Source: Lentihominibacter butyricus
Lineage (GTDB): Bacteria > Bacillota > Clostridia > Peptostreptococcales > Anaerovoracaceae
NCBI RefSeq assembly: GCF_025567305.1
Contig: NZ_JAOQJP010000002.1
Span: 253,786 to 317,785, forward strand
Direction: 5' to 3'
DNA: 64,000 nucleotides
Position 1 is the first letter of the stretch. Every line of letters begins with the position of its first letter. Under the pieces are notes generated by a model. It did no database searches. It was not told the DNA's origin and worked only from the letters and a program-made list of their open reading frames with translations. The position numbers were made by a program, and so were the translations under genes. Shown one piece after another: positions 43,277 to 52,042 of the stretch.

Positions 43277-43402
43277 ACGAGCAGCAAACTTGCGTAAGTC
43301 CAGTTTTGCCGCTCGTTTTATTTTTAAACTTGATATGATAGTAAAAAGTGTGTAGCTCATCAGCGTAAGTCCAGCTTATATGACAGCGCACACTTTTTTT
43401 AT
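43277..43402 (+). promoter_or_regulatory. Two-hairpin leader, candidate guanidine-IV (mepA motif) riboswitch
   Basis: Hairpin 1 (43277-43316) closes with ACGAGC/GCTCGT. Hairpin 2 (43343-43400) closes with AAAAAGTGTG/CACACTTTTT and ends in a T-run, so it can terminate transcription. Each displays the identical 12 bases GCGTAAGTCCAG (43292-43303 and 43363-43374) in its upper part. Two hairpins, the second a terminator, before a MATE gene in a Clostridia fit the layout of the guanidine-IV class. The class assignment rests on layout, not on a consensus search. Confidence 0.6.
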
Positions 43403-43427
43403 GCGGAAGAAGGAGGGTTACAACAAA

Positions 43428-44795
43428 ATGACAGAAAGTCACAAAATGAAAGATATGCCGGTCAGCAAACTGATGATCCGGATGGGGATCCCGATGATCC
43501 TTTCCATGGCACTGCAGGCGGTGTACAACATCGTGGACAGCGCTTTCGTAGGCAACATGAGAACCGGCAGCGAATCGGCGCTGAATGCGCTTACGCTGGT
43601 GTTCCCGGTACAGATGCTCATGGTCGCTGCCGGGATCGGAACAGGCGTCGGCGCCAACGCGCTTCTCGCCAGGACGCTCGGGCAGGGGGACAATGCAAAG
43701 GCTGCAAAGGTCGCCGGAAACAGCCTGTTTCTCGGTGTCGTCATCTATGCGGCATGTCTGCTGTTCGGGATCTTCGGCGTGAAAGCATACATTTCTTCGC
43801 AGACAGCAGATGCGGAAGTCCTTGAAATGGGAACGGTCTATCTGAGGATATGCTGCATCCTTTCGTTCGGGATCGTTTTCTTCTCGCTGTTTGAAAAGCT
43901 GCTGCAGGCGACCGGCCGCTCGCTCTACTCCACGATCGGGCAGGTCACGGGAGCAGTGATAAACATCATCCTCGATCCGATCATGATATACGGCCTCGGA
44001 CCCATTCCTGAAATGGGTGTCGCGGGCGCTGCGTACGCAACGGTTATCGGCCAGATAGCATCGGCGGTGCTGCTGTTTGCCTTCCATATCAGGCTGAACA
44101 AAGAATTCGAGCACGGCGCGATGTACCTTAAACCCGACGCTGGCATCATCCGCGGGATATATGTGATCGGACTTCCTGCGATCATCGCGCAGGCGCTCAT
44201 GTCGATCATGGTCTATGCGATGAATCTGATCCTCAAATTCGATCCGTCGGCTCAGACGGCATACGGACTGTTTTATAAAGTACAGCAGTTCGTGCTTTTC
44301 CTCTCTTTCGGACTGCGTGACGCGATCACTCCGATCATAGCGTTCGCACACGGGATGGGCAACAAGGAAAGGATCCGCAGCGGCATCAGATGCGGTCTTT
44401 TATATACAGCCGTACTGATGGTGATCGGGGTCATCATCACAGAGATCTTCCCTGGAGCGTTCGCCTCGCTGTTCAACGCCGGACAATCGCGGGAATATTT
44501 CATCAGCGCGATGCATATCATTTCAATCAGCTTTATTTTCGCGGGAATCAATGTAGCTTTTCAGGGAATCTATCAGGCGCTGGGCCGCGGTATGGAATCG
44601 CTTGTCATCTCACTCTTGAGGCAACTCGTCATCATACTGCCGCTGGCAGGGGTGTTCTCCATATTCGTCAGGAACGGCCAGGCGGATGCCACACTGATCT
44701 GGTGGTCGTTCCCAATCACCGAATTCCTGGCTTGCGCAGTCGGGTATGTATTTTTGAAGAGGATAACGAAACGAGAGCTCTGTGTTTTGGATTGA
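43428..44795 (+). CDS. MATE family efflux transporter
   Basis: Multidrug/toxic-compound exporter driven by an ion gradient, 455 residues and twelve helices. MDMPVSKLMIRMGIPMILSM-like opening (KDMPVSKLMIRMGIP), QAVYNIVDSAFVGNM and the mid-protein FEKLLQATGRSLYS are typical of the MepA branch. AAGGAGGG lies nine bases before ATG 43428; the longer upstream frame would run through the terminator hairpin. If the leader is a guanidine sensor, guanidine export would be its role. Confidence 0.92.
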   Translation: MTESHKMKDMPVSKLMIRMGIPMILSMALQAVYNIVDSAFVGNMRTGSESALNALTLVFPVQMLMVAAGIGTGVGANALLARTLGQGDNAKAAKVAGNSLFLGVVIYAACLLFGIFGVKAYISSQTADAEVLEMGTVYLRICCILSFGIVFFSLFEKLLQATGRSLYSTIGQVTGAVINIILDPIMIYGLGPIPEMGVAGAAYATVIGQIASAVLLFAFHIRLNKEFEHGAMYLKPDAGIIRGIYVIGLPAIIAQALMSIMVYAMNLILKFDPSAQTAYGLFYKVQQFVLFLSFGLRDAITPIIAFAHGMGNKERIRSGIRCGLLYTAVLMVIGVIITEIFPGAFASLFNAGQSREYFISAMHIISISFIFAGINVAFQGIYQALGRGMESLVISLLRQLVIILPLAGVFSIFVRNGQADATLIWWSFPITEFLACAVGYVFLKRITKRELCVLD

Positions 44796-45384
44796 CGGGC
44801 AGTCGGTAATGGATACTGGCCGCGGTGTGTTCACAGCCTGCATGGCGTTCACACGGTCTGCACAGCGATTTCAGCCATAAAGCAGGAAAATCGGGTGTCA
44901 ATGGCGGAAAAATGGAAATCATGCACTCCACTATGGCGGCTGCGATCCGCATCGCCAATAAGCAATTATCATTTTTCAGCCATATAACTTGCATCCGGAG
45001 GAACTCTGGCTGAAATATGGAAATTCATACGAAATCCTAACAAGAGTTGCTTTGTAAGAAAGCACCCCGTCGCTTCTATCAGGCATACGATTTCCAGATT
45101 TCAGCCACAGCGCCCCAAATATCATACGCTTTTGGCTGAAACAGCTGCGACAAACTGGACGCGAAAAATCCAGATAAGTCCACAGCAAATATAACGACAC
45201 ATACGAAAGAGAGCTCCCCCTCCCCCGCGCAAAAATCATAGCTCAAAAGAGAATGCCACAAGAAATCAGCGCCTACAATAGAATGCCATACAAAAAACAA
45301 AACTCAAAATACGCTACACAAATCAAGGGCAGCGGAATCAACGACTCAAAATCACCAATCGTTGACTCCGCTGCCCTCTCATAA
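44796..45384. repeat. Non-coding region with three equal long-loop hairpins
   Basis: No gene is supported. TTTCAGCCA pairs with TGGCTGAAA (or TGGCGGAAA) three times: 44869-44877/44902-44910, 44974-44982/45007-45015, 45099-45107/45133-45141, with loops of 24, 24 and 25 bases. The words CATACGATTTCC and GGAAATTCATACG near copies 2 and 3 extend the similarity. A strong 17-bp hairpin GGGCAGCGGA...TCCGCTGCCC ends it at 45327-45376. Layout suggests a structured RNA or protein-binding array. Confidence 0.6.
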
Positions 45385-45420
45385 CACAAAAACAGGGAAA
45401 TATCGTTTCCGATATTTCCC
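45385..45420 (-). terminator. Terminator of the pantoate operon
   Basis: GGGAAATATCG (45395-45405) pairs with CGATATTTCCC (45410-45420); on the minus strand it is followed by TGTTTTTGTG. It lies 30 bases past the panC stop. Confidence 0.75.
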
Positions 45421-45449
45421 CACATCATACAAAATACGAATAACAAGCT

Positions 45450-46310
45450 CTATAAAGTAAAATTGTCGATAAGCCTTGTCTTTCCGATATATACCGCCAT
45501 CGCGACCAGATCGCCTGACTTGAGGACATCTTTCGGCATCAGCGTCAAACCGTCGACTGCTTCGATGTAGTCGATCTTTGCCAGCGGTTCTGCCGCAACG
45601 ATCGCAGTCATGATATCCTTTATCTCACCGGCAGGCACGCCTTCGCCCTCACAGTCAAATTCCTCTTCGATCGCCTTTTCCGCAGCCTTTATAGAACGAC
45701 TGAGTACCAGTGCCGCCATCCTCTCCTTATCGCTGAGATAAGAATTCCTGCTGGACTTTGCAAGCCCGTCAGCCTCGCGGACGATCGGACACCCCACGAT
45801 CTCTATATCGAAATTCATATCTCTTACCATCTGCCTGATGACCGCCAGCTGCTGCGCGTCTTTCTGTCCGAAATACGCTCTGTCCGGCGTCACGATATTG
45901 AAAAGCTTGCTGACTACCGTGCAGACGCCGCGGAAATGTCCCGGTCTGCTCTTGCCGCAGAGCTGCTTTGTCATCTCGGTCTCGAGGTTTACATAAGTCC
46001 CGAATCCAGGCGGATACATCTCCTCGACTTCCGGATGGAAAACCATGCTGCAACCCTTTTCCTCGAGAAGGCGGCAGTCATGCTCGAAGTCTCTCGGATA
46101 GCTGTCGAGATCCTCGCCGACGCCGAACTGCGTCGGGTTCACGAATACGGATGCCACAACGCGGTCACACTGTGAAACAGCCGCCGCCACCAGCGAGGCA
46201 TGTCCCTCGTGGAGCGCGCCCATCGTAGGCACCAGACCCACCGTCAGGCCTTCCGCTTTCCATTTCTTTACCTGTTTTCTCACATCATTTACAGTCGTTG
46301 CTATTATCAT
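45450..46310 (-). CDS. panC: Pantoate--beta-alanine ligase
   Basis: Last step of pantothenate synthesis, ATP-dependent. 286 residues from ATG 46310 (GGAG ahead). VGLVPTMGALHEGHASLV, VFVNPTQFG, YFGQKDAQQLAVIRQMV and SSRNSYLS are the nucleotidyl-transferase motifs. A TTG four codons upstream is a less likely start. Third in DUF2520-panB-panC, separated from panB by 224 bases. Confidence 0.95.
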   Translation of the reverse strand: MIIATTVNDVRKQVKKWKAEGLTVGLVPTMGALHEGHASLVAAAVSQCDRVVASVFVNPTQFGVGEDLDSYPRDFEHDCRLLEEKGCSMVFHPEVEEMYPPGFGTYVNLETEMTKQLCGKSRPGHFRGVCTVVSKLFNIVTPDRAYFGQKDAQQLAVIRQMVRDMNFDIEIVGCPIVREADGLAKSSRNSYLSDKERMAALVLSRSIKAAEKAIEEEFDCEGEGVPAGEIKDIMTAIVAAEPLAKIDYIEAVDGLTLMPKDVLKSGDLVAMAVYIGKTRLIDNFTL

Positions 46311-46534
46311 ACTGATCTCCAATCTTACACTTTTTACATCTGTGATGCCGGGGCATGGCCGACGCCCAGAGGAGCCGCGCCATCAATGTGCACCGCGCAT
46401 CGGTCGCAGGCAGCTGCGGGCGCCGCATAACGCGCCGGGTGAAATCGGGTGCTGCCCGGCCGGCCCGCCTAAATGCGAATGCATGCACTCTGCCGGGAAT
46501 CCGGACGTCGCCAGTCTACACTCGCACGCTGCGC
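46311..46534. other. GC-rich spacer between panB and panC
   Basis: 224 bases, much richer in GC than its neighbours, with ATGCCGGGGCATGG and CGGCCGGCC palindromes. No gene. Similar spacers at 19314, 31020 and 55963. Confidence 0.5.
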
Positions 46535-47368
46535 CTATTTATCCTTTAACTTCTCTATTATATCATCGTCTATCTTAAAACCATGCGCCTCCGTCGGGAA
46601 CACTCCCTCCTTGACTTCGCGGTCATAATCTTTGAACGCCTTGACCATAGTCTCGCCGACATTTGCAAAATGCTTTACGAATTTAGGCACATAGTCTGTG
46701 AACAGACCCAGCATATCCTGCCATACGAGCACCTGGCCGTCGCAACCTTCGCCTGCGCCGATGCCGATAGTCGGGATCATCAGCTTTTCGCTGATCAGTG
46801 CAGCCAGCTTTGACGGAACACATTCCATCACCACTGCAAAAGCGCCGGCCTCCTGAACGTCGTACGCATCCTGAAGGATCTGGGCTGCCGCTTCCTCGCT
46901 CTTGCCCTGCACCTTGAATCCGCCGAACGCGTTCACCGACTGCGGAGTCATTCCGATATGCGCGACTACCGGGATGCCTGCATCCGTGATCGCCCTGATA
47001 TGCTCCGTAACAGCCGCCCCGCCTTCGAGCTTGACAGCGTTCGCACCTGTTTCCTTGATAAGTCTTCCTGCGTTCACGACAGCGTCATATACTGACGGCT
47101 GATATGACATGAACGGCATGTCCATAACGACAAATGTATTTTCAACACCTCTGACTACTGCTGCTCCGTGGTGGATCATATCCTCCATCGTCACCGACAA
47201 CGTGTCCTTGTATCCCAGCATGGTATTTCCCAGGGAATCCCCTACCAGTATCATGTTGATTTCGGAAGCTTCCATGAGCTTTGCCGTAGAGTAATCATAG
47301 CATGTTAGCATCGATATTTTCTCGCCATCCTGCTTCATTTTCAATAAGCTTGCAACAGTGTTCTTCAT
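46535..47368 (-). CDS. panB: 3-methyl-2-oxobutanoate hydroxymethyltransferase
   Basis: Makes ketopantoate from ketoisovalerate and methylene-THF. 277 residues. MLTCYDYSTAKLM, VGDSLGNTMLGY with the metal Asp, DMPFMSYQ and GIGAGEGCDGQVLVWQDMLGL are intact. Its ATG overlaps the stop of the preceding gene by four bases (ATGA), so translation is coupled. Confidence 0.96.
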   Translation of the reverse strand: MKNTVASLLKMKQDGEKISMLTCYDYSTAKLMEASEINMILVGDSLGNTMLGYKDTLSVTMEDMIHHGAAVVRGVENTFVVMDMPFMSYQPSVYDAVVNAGRLIKETGANAVKLEGGAAVTEHIRAITDAGIPVVAHIGMTPQSVNAFGGFKVQGKSEEAAAQILQDAYDVQEAGAFAVVMECVPSKLAALISEKLMIPTIGIGAGEGCDGQVLVWQDMLGLFTDYVPKFVKHFANVGETMVKAFKDYDREVKEGVFPTEAHGFKIDDDIIEKLKDK

Positions 47369-48288
47369 TGTTCTTCTCCTTTTCCTAACAGCTGCGACAT
47401 CTCGGCATAGTCTCTGTCCGGGTGCCTCTGCTGCGCCATCTTCACGAGTCTGCAGCTGAGCAGCCTGTAAAGTTCTTTTTCGTTTTCATCCTTTAAACAT
47501 TCGATATGCTTCCTGACTGTGCCCGTATCGTTTCTCTCGATAGGTCCGGTCAGACTTGCGGTGGGCCCTGCCTGTGCGATATGCGCCATATTTCCTGTCA
47601 GTATCGGCGCAAGTGCCTTCACGGCTGATTCTTCGGTGAATCCGCATCGCGTCATCAGCTCGATGCTCTGATCGATGAGTCCGCAGACGAGATTGCTCGC
47701 GATCGCCGCTGCACAGTGATAAGTCGTTTTATCGTCTCCGTTTATGATGCTCGTCGGATTGCCCATCAGCTCGAGATCCTCTCTCAGATTCAGAAATTGC
47801 CTGCTGTGCTCTCCGTTTCTGCCGCCTTCCAGAGTAAAAAAAACACCCGTCAGTTCTTTGTAAGCATTGTATTTATCGCTTACTGCGAACAGCGGATGGA
47901 TAGAATATCCGAACGCACCTGTCTCTTCGATGCCGTGGAATGCATCTGCGGAAGACATCGCGCCACTACAGTGACATATCGTTTTTCCATTGATATCGTA
48001 TTCTCTGACCTGCTGCCAGGTCTCCTGAATACTGCCGTCAGGAACTGTCAGGAAGACAACGTCGCACTCATCTGTCAGATCTCTGATAGTTTCGTATTCT
48101 TTCGAATGCGTAAAATGTGCCGCTTCTTTTGCTGACGAACTGCTTCGGCTGTAATAGCCTTTTACATTCAGACTGCTCTCCTGCCTCTTGTACGGTTCCT
48201 CCGCTCCACCGGTCTCCTGCGCGTGTTCCACAAAATACCTGCCGAGGCTGCAGCCTACTTTTCCTGCTCCAATAAACCCTATATTCAA
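47365..48288 (-). CDS. Rossmann-like and DUF2520 domain protein, possible ketopantoate reductase
   Basis: 307 residues. NIGFIGAGKVGCSLGRYF is an NADP-binding loop, HCSGAMSSADAF and GYSIHPLFAVSD are hallmarks of the Rossmann-like/DUF2520 family, and YHCAAAIASNLVCGLIDQ is the C-terminal helix bundle. Placed first in a panB-panC operon, it is a good candidate for the missing ketopantoate reductase. The start is TTG 48288, supported by GGAGGTCGATAAA just upstream. panD is not in the window. Confidence 0.87.
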   Translation of the reverse strand: MNIGFIGAGKVGCSLGRYFVEHAQETGGAEEPYKRQESSLNVKGYYSRSSSSAKEAAHFTHSKEYETIRDLTDECDVVFLTVPDGSIQETWQQVREYDINGKTICHCSGAMSSADAFHGIEETGAFGYSIHPLFAVSDKYNAYKELTGVFFTLEGGRNGEHSRQFLNLREDLELMGNPTSIINGDDKTTYHCAAAIASNLVCGLIDQSIELMTRCGFTEESAVKALAPILTGNMAHIAQAGPTASLTGPIERNDTGTVRKHIECLKDENEKELYRLLSCRLVKMAQQRHPDRDYAEMSQLLGKGEEQ

Positions 48289-48577
48289 TTTATCGACCTC
48301 CTTAAAATCCTGTTAAATCTTTTAAGAGCGCCGACTCCCCGTCTCGTTCCTCTCGGATATAAGCGTCCGGCCTGCTGCCGTCCACGGAAAATGAATATGT
48401 CAGTTTTTTATTTTACTCCGGTATAGTTTCATAAACGAATACCACCCATCCTCACATAGGATACCATAATGCCGGATCGAAGAAAAGAAAATTTTGAGAA
48501 AACCGGGGATGTTTTAGGTGATGTTTCAGCATATTTCAGACCGGCTGATCAGGAGGCTTGCTGATCAGGAAATCATC
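48289..48577. other. Intergenic region before the pantoate operon
   Basis: No gene. Upstream of the DUF2520 gene the sequence is mixed; no consensus promoter is certain. CTGATCAGGA appears twice at about 48545 and 48561, next to the terminator. Confidence 0.4.
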
Positions 48578-48616
48578 AAAAAAAGGGCGGCTGAAAAATG
48601 ATATCTCCAGCCACCC
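48578..48616 (-). terminator. Terminator of the surface protein gene
   Basis: GGGCGGCTG (48585-48593) pairs with CAGCCACCC (48608-48616); on the minus strand seven T follow (48578-48584). Confidence 0.88.
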
Positions 48617-48640
48617 GTTTACTGTCAGTGTCATGCCAGG

Positions 48641-50281
48641 TTATTCAGATCTTTTCTTTCTGCCGTAAAGCACGATCCCGGCAGCAGTCAGCATGCTTAT
48701 AGCCAGCAGGGCTGCCCATAATGCCGGATCACTGTTATCCCCGGTATTTGAACTGCCTCCCGTCTGTCCCGATGTATCAGGAGCCGCATTATTTGTATAT
48801 GTATTCACAAATACCATGCTGTCTACTGCTGTTTCTTGTACGTGTACATAGTGATCTCCGTTTTCAGAGCTTCGCTTCTCCGCAGGGAACAGTTCGAAGC
48901 TGCTTCCTGTGCCGATAAAATGGAAAACAGCGTGGTAAACAGCATCCGAATATGTCCAGCCTGCACTGCCTGTATTCTTTTCACGGATATAGAATCCCTC
49001 ACTGATCATCTCTTCGACCTGTGAAGCAGGACCTGTTATCATGATCTTGCCTTTGTAGTCGCCTGCACCGCCGGTTTCCACTTTCGCAGTTACAGTAACA
49101 TCCTTATATCCTTCAGTATTGCCATTGCCTATATCAAAGATCTCGAATTCAAAAGTCTGCTTGCCGGGAGCAACACTGCCGCCCTGCTTGACAGTCTTGA
49201 CGAACGGCATCTCGATCGTAGTAACAGCTTCCTGTGTTACAAAATGCACGTTTTTATACAAGTTAAAGAATTGTGTACCGCTTGAAAGGAGATCGATTTC
49301 CGTACCTTCTGAATCAACTGCTTTCGCAAAGCTGAGCTGATATCCCCCTGAAATTTCAGGGTTGTTGAAAAGCGCAGGGATATTCTCCGTATTGCTGTTT
49401 TTGGCATCAATATCAGCAGCTTCGACCGTAAAAAGAGAACCATCCGGACAGCCGGAAGGATATGCTCCGTCAAGCTTGAGTTTTGCACCGCCTTTGACAG
49501 TCAAGTTTCCCACAGCCCATATTGCTGAGTCCTCTGTGGAGACAGCTTTTACCTCGCCGCCATCGATCGTCATATGGCCTGTGGAGAAGAGACCTGGGAA
49601 CGAGCTTTCGGCTTTAAGCTTTGAGCCGCTTATTATAATAATTCCGCCGGTTTCACCGCTGACTTTACGGATAAATGCCGCATTGCAAGACTCCCCGGTC
49701 GCCTGCAGCACGACATCGCTGTTGTTTGTAACGCTTAATCCGCAGGCATCTATTCCGGCATTCAGTGCTTTAGAATCTAATTTTGCTCCATCTATCTCGA
49801 CTGATTCGTCTGAAGCTATCCCTACGCCCTTATCAGCTTTGATCTCAACATCTGCATTATCGGAGATCCTGACATTGCCCGCTACGGAAATACCGTCAAA
49901 ATATTCTCCGCCTGCAGTGACTGACAATTTCCCGCTGCCGGTGATTTTAACATCTGAACTCGCTATGATGCCGCCGCCTTCCTTCAGATCGATACTGTTC
50001 GTACCTGATAATGCTATATTCAGGTTCGTATTTCCAGTCATTATGATCCCATAATTATTATTAGTCCCACCTTTTGTAATGGCAGCATCGTTCAGCGTCA
50101 GGGTCGCTGTGTCGGGGTCATAAGTCGCAGTTCCATCACCACACTTAATGGAAAGCTTTTCACTCGTAAACGGCTCTCCGTTTACATACAGACCATAGCC
50201 TGTATCTGCAAATACGGTGGCTGGGATCAAAGCGATCACCATTATGAGCCCGAACAAAATACTCAAACTTCGCTTTTTCAT
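48641..50281 (-). CDS. Cell-wall anchored surface protein with beta-helix-like and pilin-like domains
   Basis: Secreted protein of 546 residues. Signal peptide 1-25 (MKKRSLSILFGLIMVIALIP, cut after VFA). Residues about 30-340 contain repeated short beta strands with D-V-x-I-x-G patterns (SDVKITGSGKLSVTAGGEY), like carbohydrate-binding DUF4353 or parallel beta-helix proteins. About 365-490 resembles a Spy0128/FctA pilin-type domain (TFEFEIFDIGNG, VHVQETAV). It ends SNTGDNSD, a hydrophobic helix and RKKRSE, a sortase signal of the xxNTG kind. It stands alone with its own promoter. Confidence 0.82.
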   Translation of the reverse strand: MKKRSLSILFGLIMVIALIPATVFADTGYGLYVNGEPFTSEKLSIKCGDGTATYDPDTATLTLNDAAITKGGTNNNYGIIMTGNTNLNIALSGTNSIDLKEGGGIIASSDVKITGSGKLSVTAGGEYFDGISVAGNVRISDNADVEIKADKGVGIASDESVEIDGAKLDSKALNAGIDACGLSVTNNSDVVLQATGESCNAAFIRKVSGETGGIIIISGSKLKAESSFPGLFSTGHMTIDGGEVKAVSTEDSAIWAVGNLTVKGGAKLKLDGAYPSGCPDGSLFTVEAADIDAKNSNTENIPALFNNPEISGGYQLSFAKAVDSEGTEIDLLSSGTQFFNLYKNVHFVTQEAVTTIEMPFVKTVKQGGSVAPGKQTFEFEIFDIGNGNTEGYKDVTVTAKVETGGAGDYKGKIMITGPASQVEEMISEGFYIREKNTGSAGWTYSDAVYHAVFHFIGTGSSFELFPAEKRSSENGDHYVHVQETAVDSMVFVNTYTNNAAPDTSGQTGGSSNTGDNSDPALWAALLAISMLTAAGIVLYGRKKRSE

Positions 50282-50527
50282 TTCATCGTTCCTCCTTTAG
50301 AATGGGAGTGTTTCATTTTGAAATATCACTACATACCGGCCCGCCACAGGAGGGGGGTGTTCCAGTTTATGCTATTATACGTGATTATTCGATCCGATTC
50401 AACAGCTTATTCTAAAATAAGTTTTTGTTTTATTCAAAAACATTCTCATCTTCTGGTGTATACTGAGAAACTTTTGCTTTTCAGGGTCCTGTATCTCCGA
50501 TCCAGGTGAAAACTTCGCTTTTCCGCA
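50282..50527. other. Surface-protein leader region
   Basis: Holds the promoter at 50376-50404. The rest has nothing recognisable except a G-rich tract at 50351-50359. Confidence 0.5.
50376..50404 (-). promoter_or_regulatory. Promoter of the surface protein gene
   Basis: Minus strand TTGAAT (50399-50404), 17 bases, TATAAT (50376-50381). Leader of about 90 bases, AAAGGAGG before the ATG. Confidence 0.88.
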
Positions 50528-50597
50528 GCACAGCAAAGCCGCGGTCAAAGACCGCGGCTTGTCATGCCGCAGGACTCCGGGAACGGAGTCCTGCGAT
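50528..50597 (-). terminator. Tandem hairpins after the decarboxylase operon
   Basis: GCAGGACTCCG/CGGAGTCCTGC (about 50569-50595) and AAGCCGCGGTC/GACCGCGGCTT (about 50529-50553). Stable, but only short T tracts follow, so termination is probable rather than certain. Confidence 0.55.
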
Positions 50598-50611
50598 GTC
50601 TGGCAGGCAGT

Positions 50612-52021
50612 TTACCTGCCGACCAGAACCTCTCCTCTGTCATTCACGCCGATGACTTTCTCCCCGTCATCGCGCAGCGCGCCGATATATCTCACGATAT
50701 CGGCAGTGATCTCCTCGCCCGGGCAGACGAACGGGATGCCCGGCGGGTACGGGATGATCGAACCCGCGCAGATACGACCTTCTGCGCTTTCCAGCTTCAC
50801 AAACTCCTTCTCCATCGGCACCTCGCAAAGTCTGCCGGCTGCCGGGATGCTGTACGCCTTGCGCTTTGCAGCATCAGCCGCCTCGGTATCAGGCCCCTGC
50901 GCCGCGATCTCCCTGAGTGCCGCAAGTGTACGCTCCATATCATCCCGGGTATTGCCGATGCCCGTCATCAGCATCAGTATATCGCCCGTGTACAGCTCAG
51001 CGAAGATGCCCTTCTCCATGAGCAGCTGCTCCAGTTTCGCTCCGTCTATCCCCAGCGCACCCATATCGAGATTTATCTTGGTGATGTCCATGTTGTCCGC
51101 TTCCATTATTCGCAGCCCTTTTATCTTCTTTGCTTCTTCGTAAAAGTAAGCAAGATCGTCTCTCCACTCCTTCATGACCTCCGGGCCGTGATCTGTCAGC
51201 AGATCTGCATTCATATCGAGAAATCCCATCAGGATGTACGAAGGACTCGTGCTCTGGATCGCCTGCAGCTTGTCTTCCAGCACATACCTGTCGACCAGCT
51301 CCGAATTCAGGTTGAGCACCGCGCTCTGAGTCAGTGATGCCAGCGTCTTGTGTATGCTGTTTATCACGATGTCCGCCCCGCAGTCCTCTGCCGCCTTTGC
51401 CATACCTTCTCCGCACCCGAACTTGTGGAAAAACTTCAGGTGTGCTCCGTGCGCCTGATCCACGATCAGCACTTTGCCCGCATCGTGAGCGATCTTCGCG
51501 ATGCTGCTGATGTCGCTGCAGATCCCGTAATAGTTCGGACTCGGCAGTATCACCGCTTCAGCCTCGGGATTCTCTCTGATGCAGCGCTCGATCTCCTCCG
51601 GCGCTACAGCTCCCAGTATCCCGTGCTCCTCTATCAGCTCCGGCTGCGCGTACACCGGCCTGATACCGCCCAGCGTCAGCGCATTGAACACTGACTTGTG
51701 GCAGTTTCGCGCCATGATCAGCTTGCCGCCCGGCTTTACCGACGCCAGTATAGCAGCTATGATCCCGCCGCTGGTCCCGTTTATCTGCAGATATGAATGC
51801 TGTACATCATACAAGCGGCTGTATTTCTGCTGTGCTTCCATGATGATGCCTTCTGCCTGGAACAGATTGTCGGCGCCCGGTATCTCGGTGATATCACAGT
51901 CCACGAAATTGTCGAGGAAATCCCCGTAGCCGTACTTTCTGAAAATAGCAGATCCCTTGTGTCCCGGCATATGAAAAGACGCCGGTTTCTCACTTGCATG
52001 CTGTAACAAAAATTCTCTCAT
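50612..52021 (-). CDS. Orn/Lys/Arg decarboxylase family protein
   Basis: Fold-type I PLP decarboxylase producing a diamine or agmatine. 469 residues. FHMPGHKGS near the start, YLQINGTSGGIIAAI, VDQAHGAHLKF (where Asp binds PLP) and the PLP lysine in NSIHKTLASLTQSA are diagnostic. The C-terminal PPGIPFVCPGEEI block is complete. The exact amino acid cannot be read. It is last in an operon with a cyclase and a permease that may import its substrate. Confidence 0.9.
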   Translation of the reverse strand: MREFLLQHASEKPASFHMPGHKGSAIFRKYGYGDFLDNFVDCDITEIPGADNLFQAEGIIMEAQQKYSRLYDVQHSYLQINGTSGGIIAAILASVKPGGKLIMARNCHKSVFNALTLGGIRPVYAQPELIEEHGILGAVAPEEIERCIRENPEAEAVILPSPNYYGICSDISSIAKIAHDAGKVLIVDQAHGAHLKFFHKFGCGEGMAKAAEDCGADIVINSIHKTLASLTQSAVLNLNSELVDRYVLEDKLQAIQSTSPSYILMGFLDMNADLLTDHGPEVMKEWRDDLAYFYEEAKKIKGLRIMEADNMDITKINLDMGALGIDGAKLEQLLMEKGIFAELYTGDILMLMTGIGNTRDDMERTLAALREIAAQGPDTEAADAAKRKAYSIPAAGRLCEVPMEKEFVKLESAEGRICAGSIIPYPPGIPFVCPGEEITADIVRYIGALRDDGEKVIGVNDRGEVLVGR

Positions 52022-52042
52022 CGTATTACTCCTAAAATTCTC

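Noticed and set aside
43101..44351. Minus-strand 416-residue frame across the MATE gene
   Set aside because: It is antisense to a clear MATE protein, rich in His and Arg, with no family features.
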